From Hathewaya histolytica (GTDB taxonomy: Bacteria; Bacillota; Clostridia; Clostridiales; Clostridiaceae), in the NCBI RefSeq assembly GCF_901482605.1, contig NZ_LR590481.1, positions 1,302,001-1,366,000 of the forward strand: a stretch of 64,000 bases of DNA. Reading direction: 5' to 3'. The position numbers were made by a program, and so were the translations under genes. The notes under the pieces were generated by a model that saw only the letters and a list, made by a program, of their open reading frames with translations, had not been told where the DNA came from and ran no database searches. Below are positions 24,350-34,139 of this stretch, in pieces; position 1 is the first letter of the stretch; the number at the start of each line of letters is the position of its first letter.

Positions 24350-24373
24350 GTAACTTTACTTTTTAAAGTAACT
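24350..24373. promoter_or_regulatory. Near-palindrome upstream of the CcdA-TlpA/HxlR operon
   Basis: GTAACTTTA - CTTTT - TAAAGTAAC, one mismatch. It sits 64 bp before the operon start; it could be an operator for the HxlR-type regulator encoded downstream. Inference only. Confidence 0.3.
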
Positions 24374-24436
24374 TGATTATATGAACCTAATGTGATATAT
24401 TTTAATAAATAAATTCATATAAGGGAAGTGAATAAA

Positions 24437-25708
24437 ATGTTTAAAGAAATCATATCCGCAAATAATATAAGTTTTTTACTAGTTTTTATAGAAGGTATAT
24501 TGTCATTCTTTTCTCCATGTGTTATTCCGTTATTACCAATATACATTGGGTATTTAGCAGGTAATGCGAAAAAAGAAAATTCGGATGGAACTATAACTTA
24601 TGAGAGAAAAAAGGTGTTTTTACACACAATATTTTTTGTTCTTGGAATTTCATTTGCATTTTTTATTTTAGGACTATCCTTTTCAGTATTAGGGAAATTC
24701 CTAAGTGGTAACAAATTACTTTTCACCCGTTTATCTGGGATTGTTATTATAATTTTTGGATTAGTACAAATTGGATTTTTAAACTTTAACTTTTTAAAAG
24801 GTGAGCACAGACTTAATTTTAACCTTAATTATAACAATATGAATCCACTTATGGCATTTGTTATGGGATTTACATTTAGTTTTGCATGGACACCATGTGT
24901 TGGTCCAGCTTTATCCTCAGTACTTATTTTAGCATCAAGTGCCAAAAGTGCTCTAGTTGGAAATGTATTAGTAGTAGTTTACGCAGTCGGTTTTTCTATA
25001 CCATTTTTATTGCTAGGATTATTTACTACACAGGTTCTAAACTTTTTAAAAGCTAAACGTAATTTACTTAAATACGCTATTAAGGGTGGTGGAGTAGTTC
25101 TTATAATTATTGGAGTAATGACTTTTACTGGATGGGCTAATAATATTAGTGGATATTTAAACTCATTTACTAGTTCAAGCAACAAAAGTTCAGTAAATTC
25201 TGAGGCAAATAAGGATAAAGAAAATTCAACTGCAGAAAAAGAAAATAAAGCTAAAGAAAAGAAAGTATTACCAGCTTTTGATTTTAAACTTACTGATCAA
25301 TATGGTAAGGAGCATAAATTATCAGATTATAAAGGTAAGGTAGTATTCCTAAACTTTTGGGGTACATGGTGTCCTCCTTGTCGTTCTGAAATGCCACATA
25401 TAGAAGAATTATATAAACAGCATAATAAAAATAGTAAAGATGTAATTATTTTAGGAGTTGCAAATCCAGGGGGACAGGAAAAAGATGTTGAAGGAATAAA
25501 AGAATTTTTAAAGAAAAATGGATATTCTTTCCCAGTTGTTTTCGATGAAAGTGGAGAAGTTTTTATGGACTATGCAATTAATTCATTTCCAACTACCTAT
25601 ATGATTGATAAAGAAGGAAATATATTTGGTTATGTAAGTGGAGCATTAAGTAAAGGTATGATGCAAAATATTATAAAGCAAACAATAGAAGGTAAAAGGC
25701 AAAATTAA
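24437..25708 (+). CDS. CcdA-TlpA fusion: thiol electron transporter with thioredoxin domain
   Basis: About 423 residues. The first 235 are a six-helix CcdA/DsbD membrane domain with paired cysteines in SPCVIP (Cys28) and TPCVGP (Cys154). A Ser/Asn/Lys linker follows (about 245-275). The rest is a TlpA/ResA-like thioredoxin domain with GTWCPPC (Cys312, Cys315), followed by SFPTTYMID. Electrons from cytosolic thioredoxin would pass through the membrane part to the extracytoplasmic CPPC domain in the same chain. GTG 24428 is the alternative start. Co-transcribed with the HxlR gene 38 bp downstream. Confidence 0.85.
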   Translation: MFKEIISANNISFLLVFIEGILSFFSPCVIPLLPIYIGYLAGNAKKENSDGTITYERKKVFLHTIFFVLGISFAFFILGLSFSVLGKFLSGNKLLFTRLSGIVIIIFGLVQIGFLNFNFLKGEHRLNFNLNYNNMNPLMAFVMGFTFSFAWTPCVGPALSSVLILASSAKSALVGNVLVVVYAVGFSIPFLLLGLFTTQVLNFLKAKRNLLKYAIKGGGVVLIIIGVMTFTGWANNISGYLNSFTSSSNKSSVNSEANKDKENSTAEKENKAKEKKVLPAFDFKLTDQYGKEHKLSDYKGKVVFLNFWGTWCPPCRSEMPHIEELYKQHNKNSKDVIILGVANPGGQEKDVEGIKEFLKKNGYSFPVVFDESGEVFMDYAINSFPTTYMIDKEGNIFGYVSGALSKGMMQNIIKQTIEGKRQN

Positions 25709-25746
25709 ATATATAGAGATTCTTATAGAAAAAGAGGAATAGCGGC

Positions 25747-26184
25747 ATGAAAAATCAATATAATCTAAATTGTAATATTGCACAAACATTAAATATTATA
25801 GGTGATAAGTGGTCATTACTTATATTACATGAAATAAAAAAGGGTCATAAAACTTTTAAAGAAATTGAAGATAATCTACAAGGAATACCAACAAATTTAT
25901 TATCTAGTAGATTAAAAAATTTGGAAGAAGATGAACTTATAAAAAGTCAGCTATATCAAAAGCATCCTCCAAGATATGAATATGTATTAACTGAAAGTGG
26001 TAGTGATTTAGAGGATATATTTAATAGTTTGATTATGTGGGGAGAAAAACATCTTCATAAATGTTATAAAAGGCTTGTTCATAAAAAATGTGAAAGTAAA
26101 GTAGAACATCAATACTATTGTCCGACTTGTGATTCAGTAGTATCAAAAAATGAAATAGGTGTAAAGCCAATGGAGGACAAATAA
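25747..26184 (+). CDS. HxlR-family transcriptional regulator with cysteine tail
   Basis: 145 residues. Residues 8-100 match the HxlR winged helix: TLNIIGDKWSLLILHEIKKG, then LLSSRLKNLEEDELI and YVLTESGSDL. The C-terminal 40 residues add CYKRLVHKKCE and YYCPTC, so it may sense redox state or zinc. It lies in the operon with the CcdA-TlpA fusion. A thiol-stress switch controlling its own operon is a reasonable inference. Confidence 0.8.
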   Translation: MKNQYNLNCNIAQTLNIIGDKWSLLILHEIKKGHKTFKEIEDNLQGIPTNLLSSRLKNLEEDELIKSQLYQKHPPRYEYVLTESGSDLEDIFNSLIMWGEKHLHKCYKRLVHKKCESKVEHQYYCPTCDSVVSKNEIGVKPMEDK

Positions 26185-26200
26185 CTTACTAAATAAGATG

Positions 26201-26246
26201 ATATCTCATCTAAGAATTATAAATTTTTAGATGAGATATTTTTTTA
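26201..26246 (+). terminator. Rho-independent terminator
   Basis: ATATCTCATCTAA / TTAGATGAGATAT hairpin with seven T residues after it. Confidence 0.9.
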
Positions 26247-26319
26247 TAAATATATAGACATAATTCGACATCTTATGATAAAATCTAAAATATCAATTTT
26301 ACATACAAAGGAGCAAAGG

Positions 26320-27267
26320 ATGGCTTTTAAAAAAACAAGTAAAAATAAAACAATAAAATGGGCTAATATTTTAATTGGAATAATTCTACTATCATGCTTA
26401 AGTTGTTTTGCAGTATCTATTTATGTAGGGCTAAACTTAGCAATGCCTAAAAGGGAGCCTATTACTAATAGTCCTAAAAATTATGGATTATCCTATGAAA
26501 ATGTATCTTTTCATAGTAAGTATGACGATATTTTATTAAAGGGTTGGTGGATTCCTGCTCAAAATAATGGAAAACATAAAGAAAGTAAAAAAACTATTAT
26601 CTTTGCCCATGGATATGGAGATAATAGAGCTTTAATGGATATAGAAATTATAAATATTGCAAAAAGATTATGTAACGAAGGGTATAATGTTTTAACATTT
26701 GATTTTAGAGCTGCAGGTGAATCAGAAGGGAAAATTGTTTCACTAGGAGAGTTTGAGAAATACGATCTTTTAACAGCTGTAGATTTTGCTAGGAATAATA
26801 AACATTCAGAAAAAATAGGACTAGTCGGATGGTCCATGGGTGCTGCAACATCCATATTGGTCGGGGAAATGTCTAAAGATGTACAAGCTATCGTTGCTGA
26901 CAGTCCTTTTGCTAGCTTAGAAGGATATTTAAAGGCAAACTTACCTTATTGGACACACTTACCGGATTTTCCTTTTACGAATATTATATTAGGAGTATTG
27001 CCACACATTATAGGTGTAGATATTGCTGATGTTAATGGCCTTAAGGCTATTTCAAATTATAAGAATAAAGATCTACTTTTAATTCATGGAAAAGGTGATT
27101 TAACTATATCTTATAAAGAAAGTGAAAAATTATATAATATTGCTAGAAAAGATGAACATGTAAAGTTATGGATTACAGAAAAAGCAGAACATATAAGAAC
27201 TTATAAATTATACAAAAAAGAGTATGAAAAGAATATATTAGACTTTTTTCATAATAGTTTAAAGTAA
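26320..27267 (+). CDS. Membrane-anchored alpha/beta hydrolase (YqkD/FrsA-like)
   Basis: 315 residues. One N-terminal membrane helix (ILIGIILLSCLSCFAVSIYV), then the hydrolase fold: FAHGYGDNR, FDFRAAGESEG, nucleophile elbow GWSMGAA, acid region LIHGKGDLT and His in EKAEHIRTY. AAGGAGC precedes ATG 26320; the upstream in-frame ATG at 26275 lacks a ribosome site. Such proteins are secreted or membrane-bound esterases/peptidases of unknown substrate. Confidence 0.75.
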   Translation: MAFKKTSKNKTIKWANILIGIILLSCLSCFAVSIYVGLNLAMPKREPITNSPKNYGLSYENVSFHSKYDDILLKGWWIPAQNNGKHKESKKTIIFAHGYGDNRALMDIEIINIAKRLCNEGYNVLTFDFRAAGESEGKIVSLGEFEKYDLLTAVDFARNNKHSEKIGLVGWSMGAATSILVGEMSKDVQAIVADSPFASLEGYLKANLPYWTHLPDFPFTNIILGVLPHIIGVDIADVNGLKAISNYKNKDLLLIHGKGDLTISYKESEKLYNIARKDEHVKLWITEKAEHIRTYKLYKKEYEKNILDFFHNSLK

Positions 27268-27325
27268 AGCAAAAAGGGTGTCTTAAAATAATCTTTAAAT
27301 CATTTTAAGACACCCTTTTTGCTTT
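27266..27325 (+). terminator. Very long terminator hairpin
   Basis: A near-perfect stem of more than 20 bp (AAAGCAAAAAGGGTGTCTTA and its complement) starts at the stop codon of the hydrolase gene. Confidence 0.85.
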
Positions 27326-27523
27326 AGATGAAAATTAATATAAGTATGATTAAGTATTATTAAATTACAAATAATACTTAATTATAGAGATTAAATATAA
27401 ATTATTATATAATGGTAGAATATAGGAAGTTAATTGTAAAGTGATAAAATAATAAAAAATTTTAAAGCTATACCCTAGGTTCAGGGATAGAATTTTTAAT
27501 ATATTTAAAGGATGGTGAACTTT

Positions 27524-28471
27524 ATGATAGACATATGTATTTTAGGTACAGGTGGTGGAATGCCTATGCCTAATCGATTTTTATCAGCAAGTTTAATTAG
27601 TTATTTAGGGAGAAAAATTTTAATAGATGCAGGGGAGGGAACACAGGTATCTATGAAAATTGTTGGTACGGGATTTAAATCTATTGATATTATTTGTATT
27701 ACACACTATCATGGGGATCATATTGTAGGACTTCCGGGGTTGTTAGCAACTATAGGTAATAGTGGAAGAGTAGAGCCTATAACAATTATAGGTCCAAAGG
27801 GTATAAAGGAAGTCGTTTCTTCTCTAAATATAATCAATCCATATTTACCATATAAAATAAACTTTGTAGAAAACCCTAAGGAATCCATATACTTTAAGAT
27901 AGAGAAAAATAATTCAATTTTAGTTCAAGAAAAAACTCAAAGTAATGTTGAGATAAGGGTTCTTCCATTAGAACATTCATCAGAATGCCTAGGATATAAC
28001 TTTTATTATAAGAGATTACCTAAATTTAGTGTAGAAAAAGCTAAAGAGAACAATGTTCCTAAACATTTATGGAAACTTTTGCAGCAAGGAGAATCTATAG
28101 AATTTGAAGAAGTACTATATAAGCCTTTTATGGTAAATGGAGAGAGGAGAAGAGCAGTTAAGATTTCTTATATTAGTGATACAAGGCCAATAGACAAAAT
28201 TGTAGATTTTATAAAAGAAAGTGATTTGTTTATTTGTGAGGGCAATTATGGTAGTAATGAGGATTTAGACAAAGCTATAAAGAATAAGCACATGATCTTT
28301 AGTGAAGGTGCTACCTTGGCAAGAGAAGCAAAAGTTAAGGAGCTTATGTTAACACATTTTAGCCCCGCTATTTCAAATCCGGAGGACTATTTAGATAATG
28401 CCAAGAACATTTTTAAAGATACGGTTTTAGCTAAAGATGGAATGATAAAAAGTCTAAAGTATAATGATTAA
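27524..28471 (+). CDS. rnz: Ribonuclease Z family metallo-hydrolase
   Basis: About 315 residues. GTGGGMPMPNR at the start, then the metallo-beta-lactamase motif THYHGDH (His61, His63, Asp65, His66 from this start), LEHSSECLGY, SYISDTRP and THFSPAIS. That motif set is typical of RNase Z/ElaC, which trims tRNA 3' ends. The Lys/Glu insert around 145-190 stands in for the exosite arm. ATG 27512 is an in-frame alternative. A RNase Z-like hydrolase of other function cannot be excluded. Confidence 0.75.
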   Translation: MIDICILGTGGGMPMPNRFLSASLISYLGRKILIDAGEGTQVSMKIVGTGFKSIDIICITHYHGDHIVGLPGLLATIGNSGRVEPITIIGPKGIKEVVSSLNIINPYLPYKINFVENPKESIYFKIEKNNSILVQEKTQSNVEIRVLPLEHSSECLGYNFYYKRLPKFSVEKAKENNVPKHLWKLLQQGESIEFEEVLYKPFMVNGERRRAVKISYISDTRPIDKIVDFIKESDLFICEGNYGSNEDLDKAIKNKHMIFSEGATLAREAKVKELMLTHFSPAISNPEDYLDNAKNIFKDTVLAKDGMIKSLKYND

Positions 28472-28668
28472 TATAGATAATTATCTAGTTTACAAGAAAT
28501 AACATAAACTTTTAAAGTGAGTATAGTAAAATAAAAAAACATATAGTTTTTAAAATATACAAGCATAATATACAAACAAAAATATATATTATCTATTCAT
28601 ATATAGACAATACTATAAAATAACCTTATAATATAATAAAGTAATTAAAAATTAGAAATGAGGTTGCT

Positions 28669-29439
28669 ATGGAGATGGAAAGAGATAATTTCTTTTGGGA
28701 TGCTACTATAGAGCAGGTTAAAAAAGGTTATGTAGAAGAGGAAGAATGTTTCACTTGTTTAATATGTGGGGAGAAATTTATAAAAGGAAAAATATATAAT
28801 GTAGATTCAGAGTTTTTTGATTCTGAAAAGACTACAGAGATACATGTGAAAAATAATCATGGTTCTATGTTATATTATATTCTTAATATGAATAAAAATT
28901 TTACAGGAATTACAGAGGTTCAAAGAAAAATATTGTTAAATTTTTCTACAGGTAAATCAGATAAAGAAATAGCTAGGGAAATGGGGATAGCTACATCAAC
29001 TATAAGAAATCATCGTTATAAACTAAGAGAGAAGGAAAAGCAGGCGAAGTTATTTCTAGCTATGATGCAGTTACTTTCAAGTTATACAGAAAAGAAAATA
29101 AGTGAATTAGATAATAATAATTTATGTGAAATACACAAAACTGCAACAATGATAGATCATAGATATAATATAACAGAAGAAGAAAAGATGAATGTTATCA
29201 AAAATAACTTTGATTCTAATGGAGCATTAAAAAATTATCCTGTAAAAGAAAAGAAAAAGGTCATAATACTTGAAGAGATTATAAAGAATTTTAATAAAGG
29301 TAAGTTTTATACAGAGAAAGAATTAAATAAAATACTTAAGAGAATTTATGAAGATTATGCAACATTAAGAAGAGCTTTAGTTGAATATGGATTTATAGAT
29401 AGAACAGATGATTGTAGTAAGTATTGGGTAAAAGAGTAG
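28669..29439 (+). CDS. LuxR-type HTH protein with DUF2087 domain
   Basis: 256 residues in three parts. An N-terminal zinc-finger-like region contains CFTCLICGEKF and a distal HVKNNH. A LuxR/GerE-type helix-turn-helix follows at 78-125 (GKSDKEIAREMGIATSTIRN). The C-terminal DUF2087 segment reads EKKKVIILEEIIKNF, GKFYTEKELN, DYATLRRALVEYGFIDR. DUF2087 often follows regulators in clostridia and bacilli. GAGG precedes the ATG. Cytoplasmic transcription factor with unknown signal. Confidence 0.8.
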   Translation: MEMERDNFFWDATIEQVKKGYVEEEECFTCLICGEKFIKGKIYNVDSEFFDSEKTTEIHVKNNHGSMLYYILNMNKNFTGITEVQRKILLNFSTGKSDKEIAREMGIATSTIRNHRYKLREKEKQAKLFLAMMQLLSSYTEKKISELDNNNLCEIHKTATMIDHRYNITEEEKMNVIKNNFDSNGALKNYPVKEKKKVIILEEIIKNFNKGKFYTEKELNKILKRIYEDYATLRRALVEYGFIDRTDDCSKYWVKE

Positions 29440-29458
29440 AATATAGTTTACAAAAAAG

Positions 29459-29503
29459 AAAACCAAGCCATGGAGTTTAAATAGAAACTAGCTTGGTTTT
29501 TAA
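29459..29503 (+). terminator. Rho-independent terminator
   Basis: AAAACCAAGC / GCTTGGTTTT hairpin with a T-rich tail. Confidence 0.8.
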
Positions 29504-29568
29504 TGTTACTATAAATTGTATAATAAAAACCTATTATGATAACATTCAGATTAATAATTATTTATTAA

Positions 29569-30213
29569 TTAGAAAAGTTTTTTACTTCCCTTGAATCCTA
29601 CATTAAGTTTATGATTTTTAAGTGAAAAGTTATTAATATAAATTTTAAAACCTTGGATATTACCTGGAGATACTATTATGTTGCCTTTTTCTTTATCAAA
29701 TTTTAATAAAGGTGTATTTTTAAGTTTTGAGAAAATAATTTCTTTTGGAATAGATATAAATCCTAGTTTCCCTTCCTTATAATTAATAAAAGCTTTTCCT
29801 TCATTACTTGCTACAGTAAAAGTTAATACCGCCTCTAGTGGGATTTTTTTATAATTTGCATGAGTGTATAATTTTAAATTTTCACCTTCAATTTTAATAC
29901 TTAAACCTTCTAAATATTGTTTAAGTTCTGGTGTCTTATTAACAATGTTTATAAATAAATCTGTTAACTCTTCTTCATTAAAATTTATGTCAGATTGTAC
30001 ATTGATATTATTTAGTGAAAATTTAATGTTCTTAGGTTCAAATTTATTTACTAAATAATTTTTATCTAAAGACATATTTGAGGTTATAGATTTAACCTTA
30101 GTCCTAGGATAGAAATAATTGTAGTAAATACCTAAAGTGGTTACCAGAATTAATATAATTATGACAAATATAATTTTAAAAAAATTTATCTTAGATCTTT
30201 TCTTTCTATTCAT
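29569..30213 (-). CDS. Membrane-anchored YpmS-like (DUF2140-type) protein
   Basis: 214 residues. A basic start (NRKKRSKINFF), one membrane helix (IIFVIIILILVTTLGIYYNY), then an extracytoplasmic beta-rich domain with FNEEELTDLFINIV, LYTHANYKKIPLEAVLTF and YKEGKLGFISIPKEI. This resembles YpmS and other lipid-binding-like envelope proteins. GAGGTGAAC lies 6 bp before ATG 30213. Function unknown. Confidence 0.6.
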   Translation of the reverse strand: MNRKKRSKINFFKIIFVIIILILVTTLGIYYNYFYPRTKVKSITSNMSLDKNYLVNKFEPKNIKFSLNNINVQSDINFNEEELTDLFINIVNKTPELKQYLEGLSIKIEGENLKLYTHANYKKIPLEAVLTFTVASNEGKAFINYKEGKLGFISIPKEIIFSKLKNTPLLKFDKEKGNIIVSPGNIQGFKIYINNFSLKNHKLNVGFKGSKKLF

Positions 30214-30682
30214 AAAGTTCACCTCATAAGATTACTTTTAAAGAATTATACTTTAATAAGTATGATGGAATTATGCATAATAGTAATAGCTATTGATAAA
30301 GTTAATATATAAATCCCTAATCATTGGAAATATGGATAATGAATTGTCAAAAAAGTGTTTATTTTGTTATAACTTTATGTTACCGTTTAATAGTACTGAA
30401 TATCCATTTAAAAACGTTTTTAGATAGTATTAATTACTTAATTAAATATGATTATTTGTAATGTTATGTAAAGTAATACAGTAAAATGTCATAAAATTCA
30501 TAATTATTTAATTATTGTGTGAACATGACGTTTTTGTACGTAACATATAAGCTAGAATAAAGTTTTAGTGTTATACACTAAATTATATGAGCTTTGATAT
30601 TAAATTTATTATATTTCGTAAAACTTATAAAATCAATATTAATACAATTTATCAAAATATAATTTATTAAATGGAGGAAAAC
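30214..30682. other. Long divergent intergenic region
   Basis: 470 bp, very AT-rich, between the YpmS-like gene and the surface LRR gene. No gene, no recognisable riboswitch and no convincing -35/-10 pair found by eye; a long leader for the LRR mRNA is likely. Confidence 0.3.
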
Positions 30683-32359
30683 ATGTTAAAGAAGAAGTCA
30701 AAAGTAGCCATAGTCATAGCAACAATTATAAGTACAATGATAGCAAATAACACACTTGTAACTATGAAAGTATATGCACAAGAAAGAAAAGTAATAGAAA
30801 AAGTATCAGATGAGAAAATCATAGATATACCTGATCCTAAATTTAGACAAGTTATAAATTATGCTTTAGGAGAAGATAGAAAATCAGATGCCCCAATTAA
30901 AAAATCCGAGATGGAATCTCTTAAGGAGATAAATGGGGATAAGGCAATACCATTCTTACCTATGGAACAATGGTTGGTAAAGGGGATACATGATAGAGGT
31001 ATCAAAAGTATAGAAGGATTACAGTATGCTATAAATCTTGAGAAGTTAGATTTAAGTGAAAATGAAATAAAAGATTTAACACCATTAAAAAATCTAAAAA
31101 AACTTACATACATAGAATTAGATAGGAATATGTTGGGAGACTTAACGCCACTATCTAATTTAACCAATTTAACTCATTTAAATATATATAATAATGAAGC
31201 TATAGTAGATATGACACCTATATCAAAACTTGAAAAATTAGAATGGTTAGATTTGCATTGGTGCAACCGTGGTAAACAAACAGTTAATGTTGAGCCACTT
31301 GGAAAGCTTATAAATATGAAAGAATTAAATCTTGAAAGTAATTTAGTTAGCGATATAAGTTTTACAAAAAGTTTGAAAAAATTAACTTTAATAGGGGTTG
31401 GAGCAAACAACATAACAGATATGAGCCCATTATCAAATTTAATTATGAAATCATATGTGGACTGGGATGGAACATATGTTGGTATGCTGGTTCAAAGCCT
31501 AAAAAGTCCTGTTAATATAAATATAGATTATAAGGAATCTATCTATAAAATAAAAGATCCAGTTAAGGGATTAGATGAATATATGAAAGCTAATGATGCT
31601 ATCCCAGAAGTTCAATTTCTAGCTGGACAAGAAAACGAAAATGTATTACTTAATTATAATAAGGATACAAGAGAAATAGAAGTTATAGTTAAAGAGAATT
31701 TAGGAAAAGAACCAAGAAAGATAGAATCTAACATTCTATTAGATTACGGGTTTTACTCTTTAGGTATAAAGTTAAATATTAAACAGGATATAAATTCTAA
31801 AGTTAAAGATACAAATATAGAACATAAGGATAAAGACATAAAAAATGAAAAGAAGAACCACGAAAATAAGAAGCATGAAAATAAAAAAGTAACACATAAT
31901 GGTAAAAAAGATAGAAAAGGAAATTTAAAAAAGGGAACATCCTTAGGTAAAGGTGTAAACACTAGTTCAAATGGAATAAAAAAACACATAAATAGTTTTA
32001 ATAAAAATGGACAAGCTAAATATGTAAGTTTAAATAATGTGAAATCAGAAAGTGTATCTAAGAATGTAAGGTCTGAAGATACAGTTAACAAATCAAAAGA
32101 CTTAACAAATTTAGAAAAAGAAGTTAAAGAATCAATTAAACCAGAAAAAGATAATAAGCAAAAGGTTGAAACATCAGAAAAAACAATTAAAAAAGAAAGT
32201 GAAAGTAAAGAAAAGACTAATAAAGATGAAAGCAAAAGTACGGTTGTTTCAACAACTGATAAAAAGAATAGGATGCCAATATTTTTTGGAATAGGACTAA
32301 GTACCACTTTAGTAGCAGTTTTATTATTTTTAAATAATAAAAAGAAAGTTTCTAAATAA
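30683..32359 (+). CDS. Internalin-like leucine-rich-repeat surface protein
   Basis: 558 residues. Signal peptide at about 1-35 (VAIVIATIISTMIANNTLV ... VYAQ). An internalin-type cap follows (IPDPKFRQVINYALG). About five 22-residue LRRs span 100-260 (LEKLDLSENEIKDLTPLKNL type), then an Ig-like spacer to about 370. A 150-residue Lys/Ser/Glu-rich stalk leads to a C-terminal helix (FFGIGLSTTLVAVLLFL) and NNKKKVSK. No LPxTG is visible before the helix, so it is probably membrane-anchored rather than sorted. ATG 30683 has GGAGG upstream. Confidence 0.8.
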   Translation: MLKKKSKVAIVIATIISTMIANNTLVTMKVYAQERKVIEKVSDEKIIDIPDPKFRQVINYALGEDRKSDAPIKKSEMESLKEINGDKAIPFLPMEQWLVKGIHDRGIKSIEGLQYAINLEKLDLSENEIKDLTPLKNLKKLTYIELDRNMLGDLTPLSNLTNLTHLNIYNNEAIVDMTPISKLEKLEWLDLHWCNRGKQTVNVEPLGKLINMKELNLESNLVSDISFTKSLKKLTLIGVGANNITDMSPLSNLIMKSYVDWDGTYVGMLVQSLKSPVNINIDYKESIYKIKDPVKGLDEYMKANDAIPEVQFLAGQENENVLLNYNKDTREIEVIVKENLGKEPRKIESNILLDYGFYSLGIKLNIKQDINSKVKDTNIEHKDKDIKNEKKNHENKKHENKKVTHNGKKDRKGNLKKGTSLGKGVNTSSNGIKKHINSFNKNGQAKYVSLNNVKSESVSKNVRSEDTVNKSKDLTNLEKEVKESIKPEKDNKQKVETSEKTIKKESESKEKTNKDESKSTVVSTTDKKNRMPIFFGIGLSTTLVAVLLFLNNKKKVSK

Positions 32360-32370
32360 ATTACAAAATA

Positions 32371-32410
32371 AATTAAGAACTCTTATTTAAAATAGGAGTT
32401 CTTAATTTTT
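32371..32410 (+). terminator. Terminator of the LRR gene
   Basis: AATTAAGAACTC-TATTT / AAATA-GAGTTCTTAATT hairpin with TTTT after it. Confidence 0.85.
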
Positions 32411-32420
32411 AAGTTTTATT

Positions 32421-32450
32421 AGCCATCATAAATCTTATGATGGCTTTTTA
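32421..32450 (+). terminator. Second tandem terminator
   Basis: AGCCATCATAA / TTATGATGGCT followed by TTTTTA. Confidence 0.8.
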
Positions 32451-32578
32451 TTTATCAGTGTTTAATAATATCTTTTATAAATATATTTTTATCGTAAAAC
32501 AATAAAAATATATTGAAATTCATTTTAAACTATGATAATCTTAAGTAGAATTAATTGTTAAACCTTGGAGGGATAATT

Positions 32579-34012
32579 ATGAAAGAAATGCTTTCAAAAG
32601 AAGAAATAAAATCTAACCTAAAAATTCTTTTTACAGCAATTTTTATAGGTTTCTTAGTTTATAATTTTATATTTTATTACATGGGGTTATCTTATCCTAT
32701 ATTAATAGCTGCTCTAATTATTGGATTTTTAGTAACTAACGGAATAAAAAATAAAAATCCTATGGGATTTTTTCTTATTGCAGTAAGCATTATTTTATCT
32801 TTAACTTATGCTATATATACAAATCCTATATTTAGATTTTTGAATAGAATTATAATACCCCTTTCCTTAACTTCTTCGTTTTTACTTTTAACTTATAAAG
32901 ATATAAGGTTCGAATTTAAAGTTATCTATAGGAGTATTATAAAAAAGGTTTTTATAGAATCTTTATATAATATAAAAATTATTAGAGTATTAATTAAAAG
33001 CTTAACTAAGCAAATAAACACTAAAGAAGATACTATAAACTATAGGGATATATTACTAGGACTTTTAATATCTATTCCTCTTATTTTTATGCTCGTTTTA
33101 ATACTGGGAAAGGCAGATAAAGTTTTTGAGTATTATATAGAAAATTTAAGCTCTAGCATAAATAATGAAGTTTTCGGTAAAATTCTCTTAAGAACATTTT
33201 TATCTATTTTAGCCTCAATATTTATATTTGGATTATACAATTCCTTTTCTATAAATAATATAAAAGTGCAAGAAGACATTAAATACAGTTTTAAATTTAA
33301 TAGTTTAGTTGTAATAACTACTCTCTCTATAGTTACCTTTATATATATAAGTTTTACCAAAATTCAAATATCGTACTTATATGGTTCTAAAAGCCTTCCT
33401 AATGGATTTAATTATTCAGAATATGCAAGAAGTGGTTTTTTTCAATTAGTATTTTTAGTCTTTGTAAATGTAGTATCCATAATATTAATTAAAAATAATA
33501 CAAAATCTAAAGGGAAGTTACAAAAGAAAATACTTTTAACTTTATACTCCCTAATTACAGTTCTAACTTTTAATATGGTGTTTTCAGCTTTATATAAGAT
33601 GAGACTTTATATTGTTGCTTTTGGATTTACAAGGCTTAGAATTTTGGTTATTGTCTTTACTGTTTTTTTAGGTATAATCCTAGTACTTGTTTTATTCTTT
33701 ATATTTAAAGACATAAACCTCTTTAAATCAATTATAATTTTGGGAGCTGTAATGTATATTGTCATTAATTTTACTAATATAGATAATTTCATAACAAGAG
33801 AAAATATAAATATAGCTAAAAATTCTACAGAAATCGATAATACCTATTTAACTTCACTTTCTTTTGATAGTTACATGACCATGAAAAATGCGCTTAAAAA
33901 AGGAGAGATTTCAATGGAACAATATCATAATTGGGTTTATAACAATAAAATAGAAATAAATTATTGGCATGAATATAACTATTTTAATTCTAAGGGGAAT
34001 TCTATTAAATAA
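32579..34012 (+). CDS. DUF4173/DUF4153-type polytopic membrane protein
   Basis: 477 residues with about eleven helices. The signature segment NGFNYSEYARSGFFQLVFLV and the following VNVVSIILI match DUF4173. A soluble C-terminal tail (last 60 residues) contains LTSLSFDSYMTMKNALKKG. GGAGGGATAATT precedes ATG 32579. Often found near small HTH regulators, as here with the DUF2975/XRE pair downstream. Function unknown. Confidence 0.75.
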   Translation: MKEMLSKEEIKSNLKILFTAIFIGFLVYNFIFYYMGLSYPILIAALIIGFLVTNGIKNKNPMGFFLIAVSIILSLTYAIYTNPIFRFLNRIIIPLSLTSSFLLLTYKDIRFEFKVIYRSIIKKVFIESLYNIKIIRVLIKSLTKQINTKEDTINYRDILLGLLISIPLIFMLVLILGKADKVFEYYIENLSSSINNEVFGKILLRTFLSILASIFIFGLYNSFSINNIKVQEDIKYSFKFNSLVVITTLSIVTFIYISFTKIQISYLYGSKSLPNGFNYSEYARSGFFQLVFLVFVNVVSIILIKNNTKSKGKLQKKILLTLYSLITVLTFNMVFSALYKMRLYIVAFGFTRLRILVIVFTVFLGIILVLVLFFIFKDINLFKSIIILGAVMYIVINFTNIDNFITRENINIAKNSTEIDNTYLTSLSFDSYMTMKNALKKGEISMEQYHNWVYNNKIEINYWHEYNYFNSKGNSIK

Positions 34013-34139
34013 TCATATAGATATATTTTTAATATAATTATTTAGAGTACAAACTTATGGAAAAACAAGGGTTTATTATTGAGAAACATAATATTATATG
34101 TTAACATATAGAAAGATTAATGGACTAGGAGGAAATTTT

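Noticed and set aside
32200-32300. Sortase signal in the LRR protein
   Set aside because: No LPxTG or recognised variant precedes the C-terminal helix.
31753-32307. 184-codon minus-strand frame
   Set aside because: Antisense of the charged stalk of the LRR protein; low-complexity composition.
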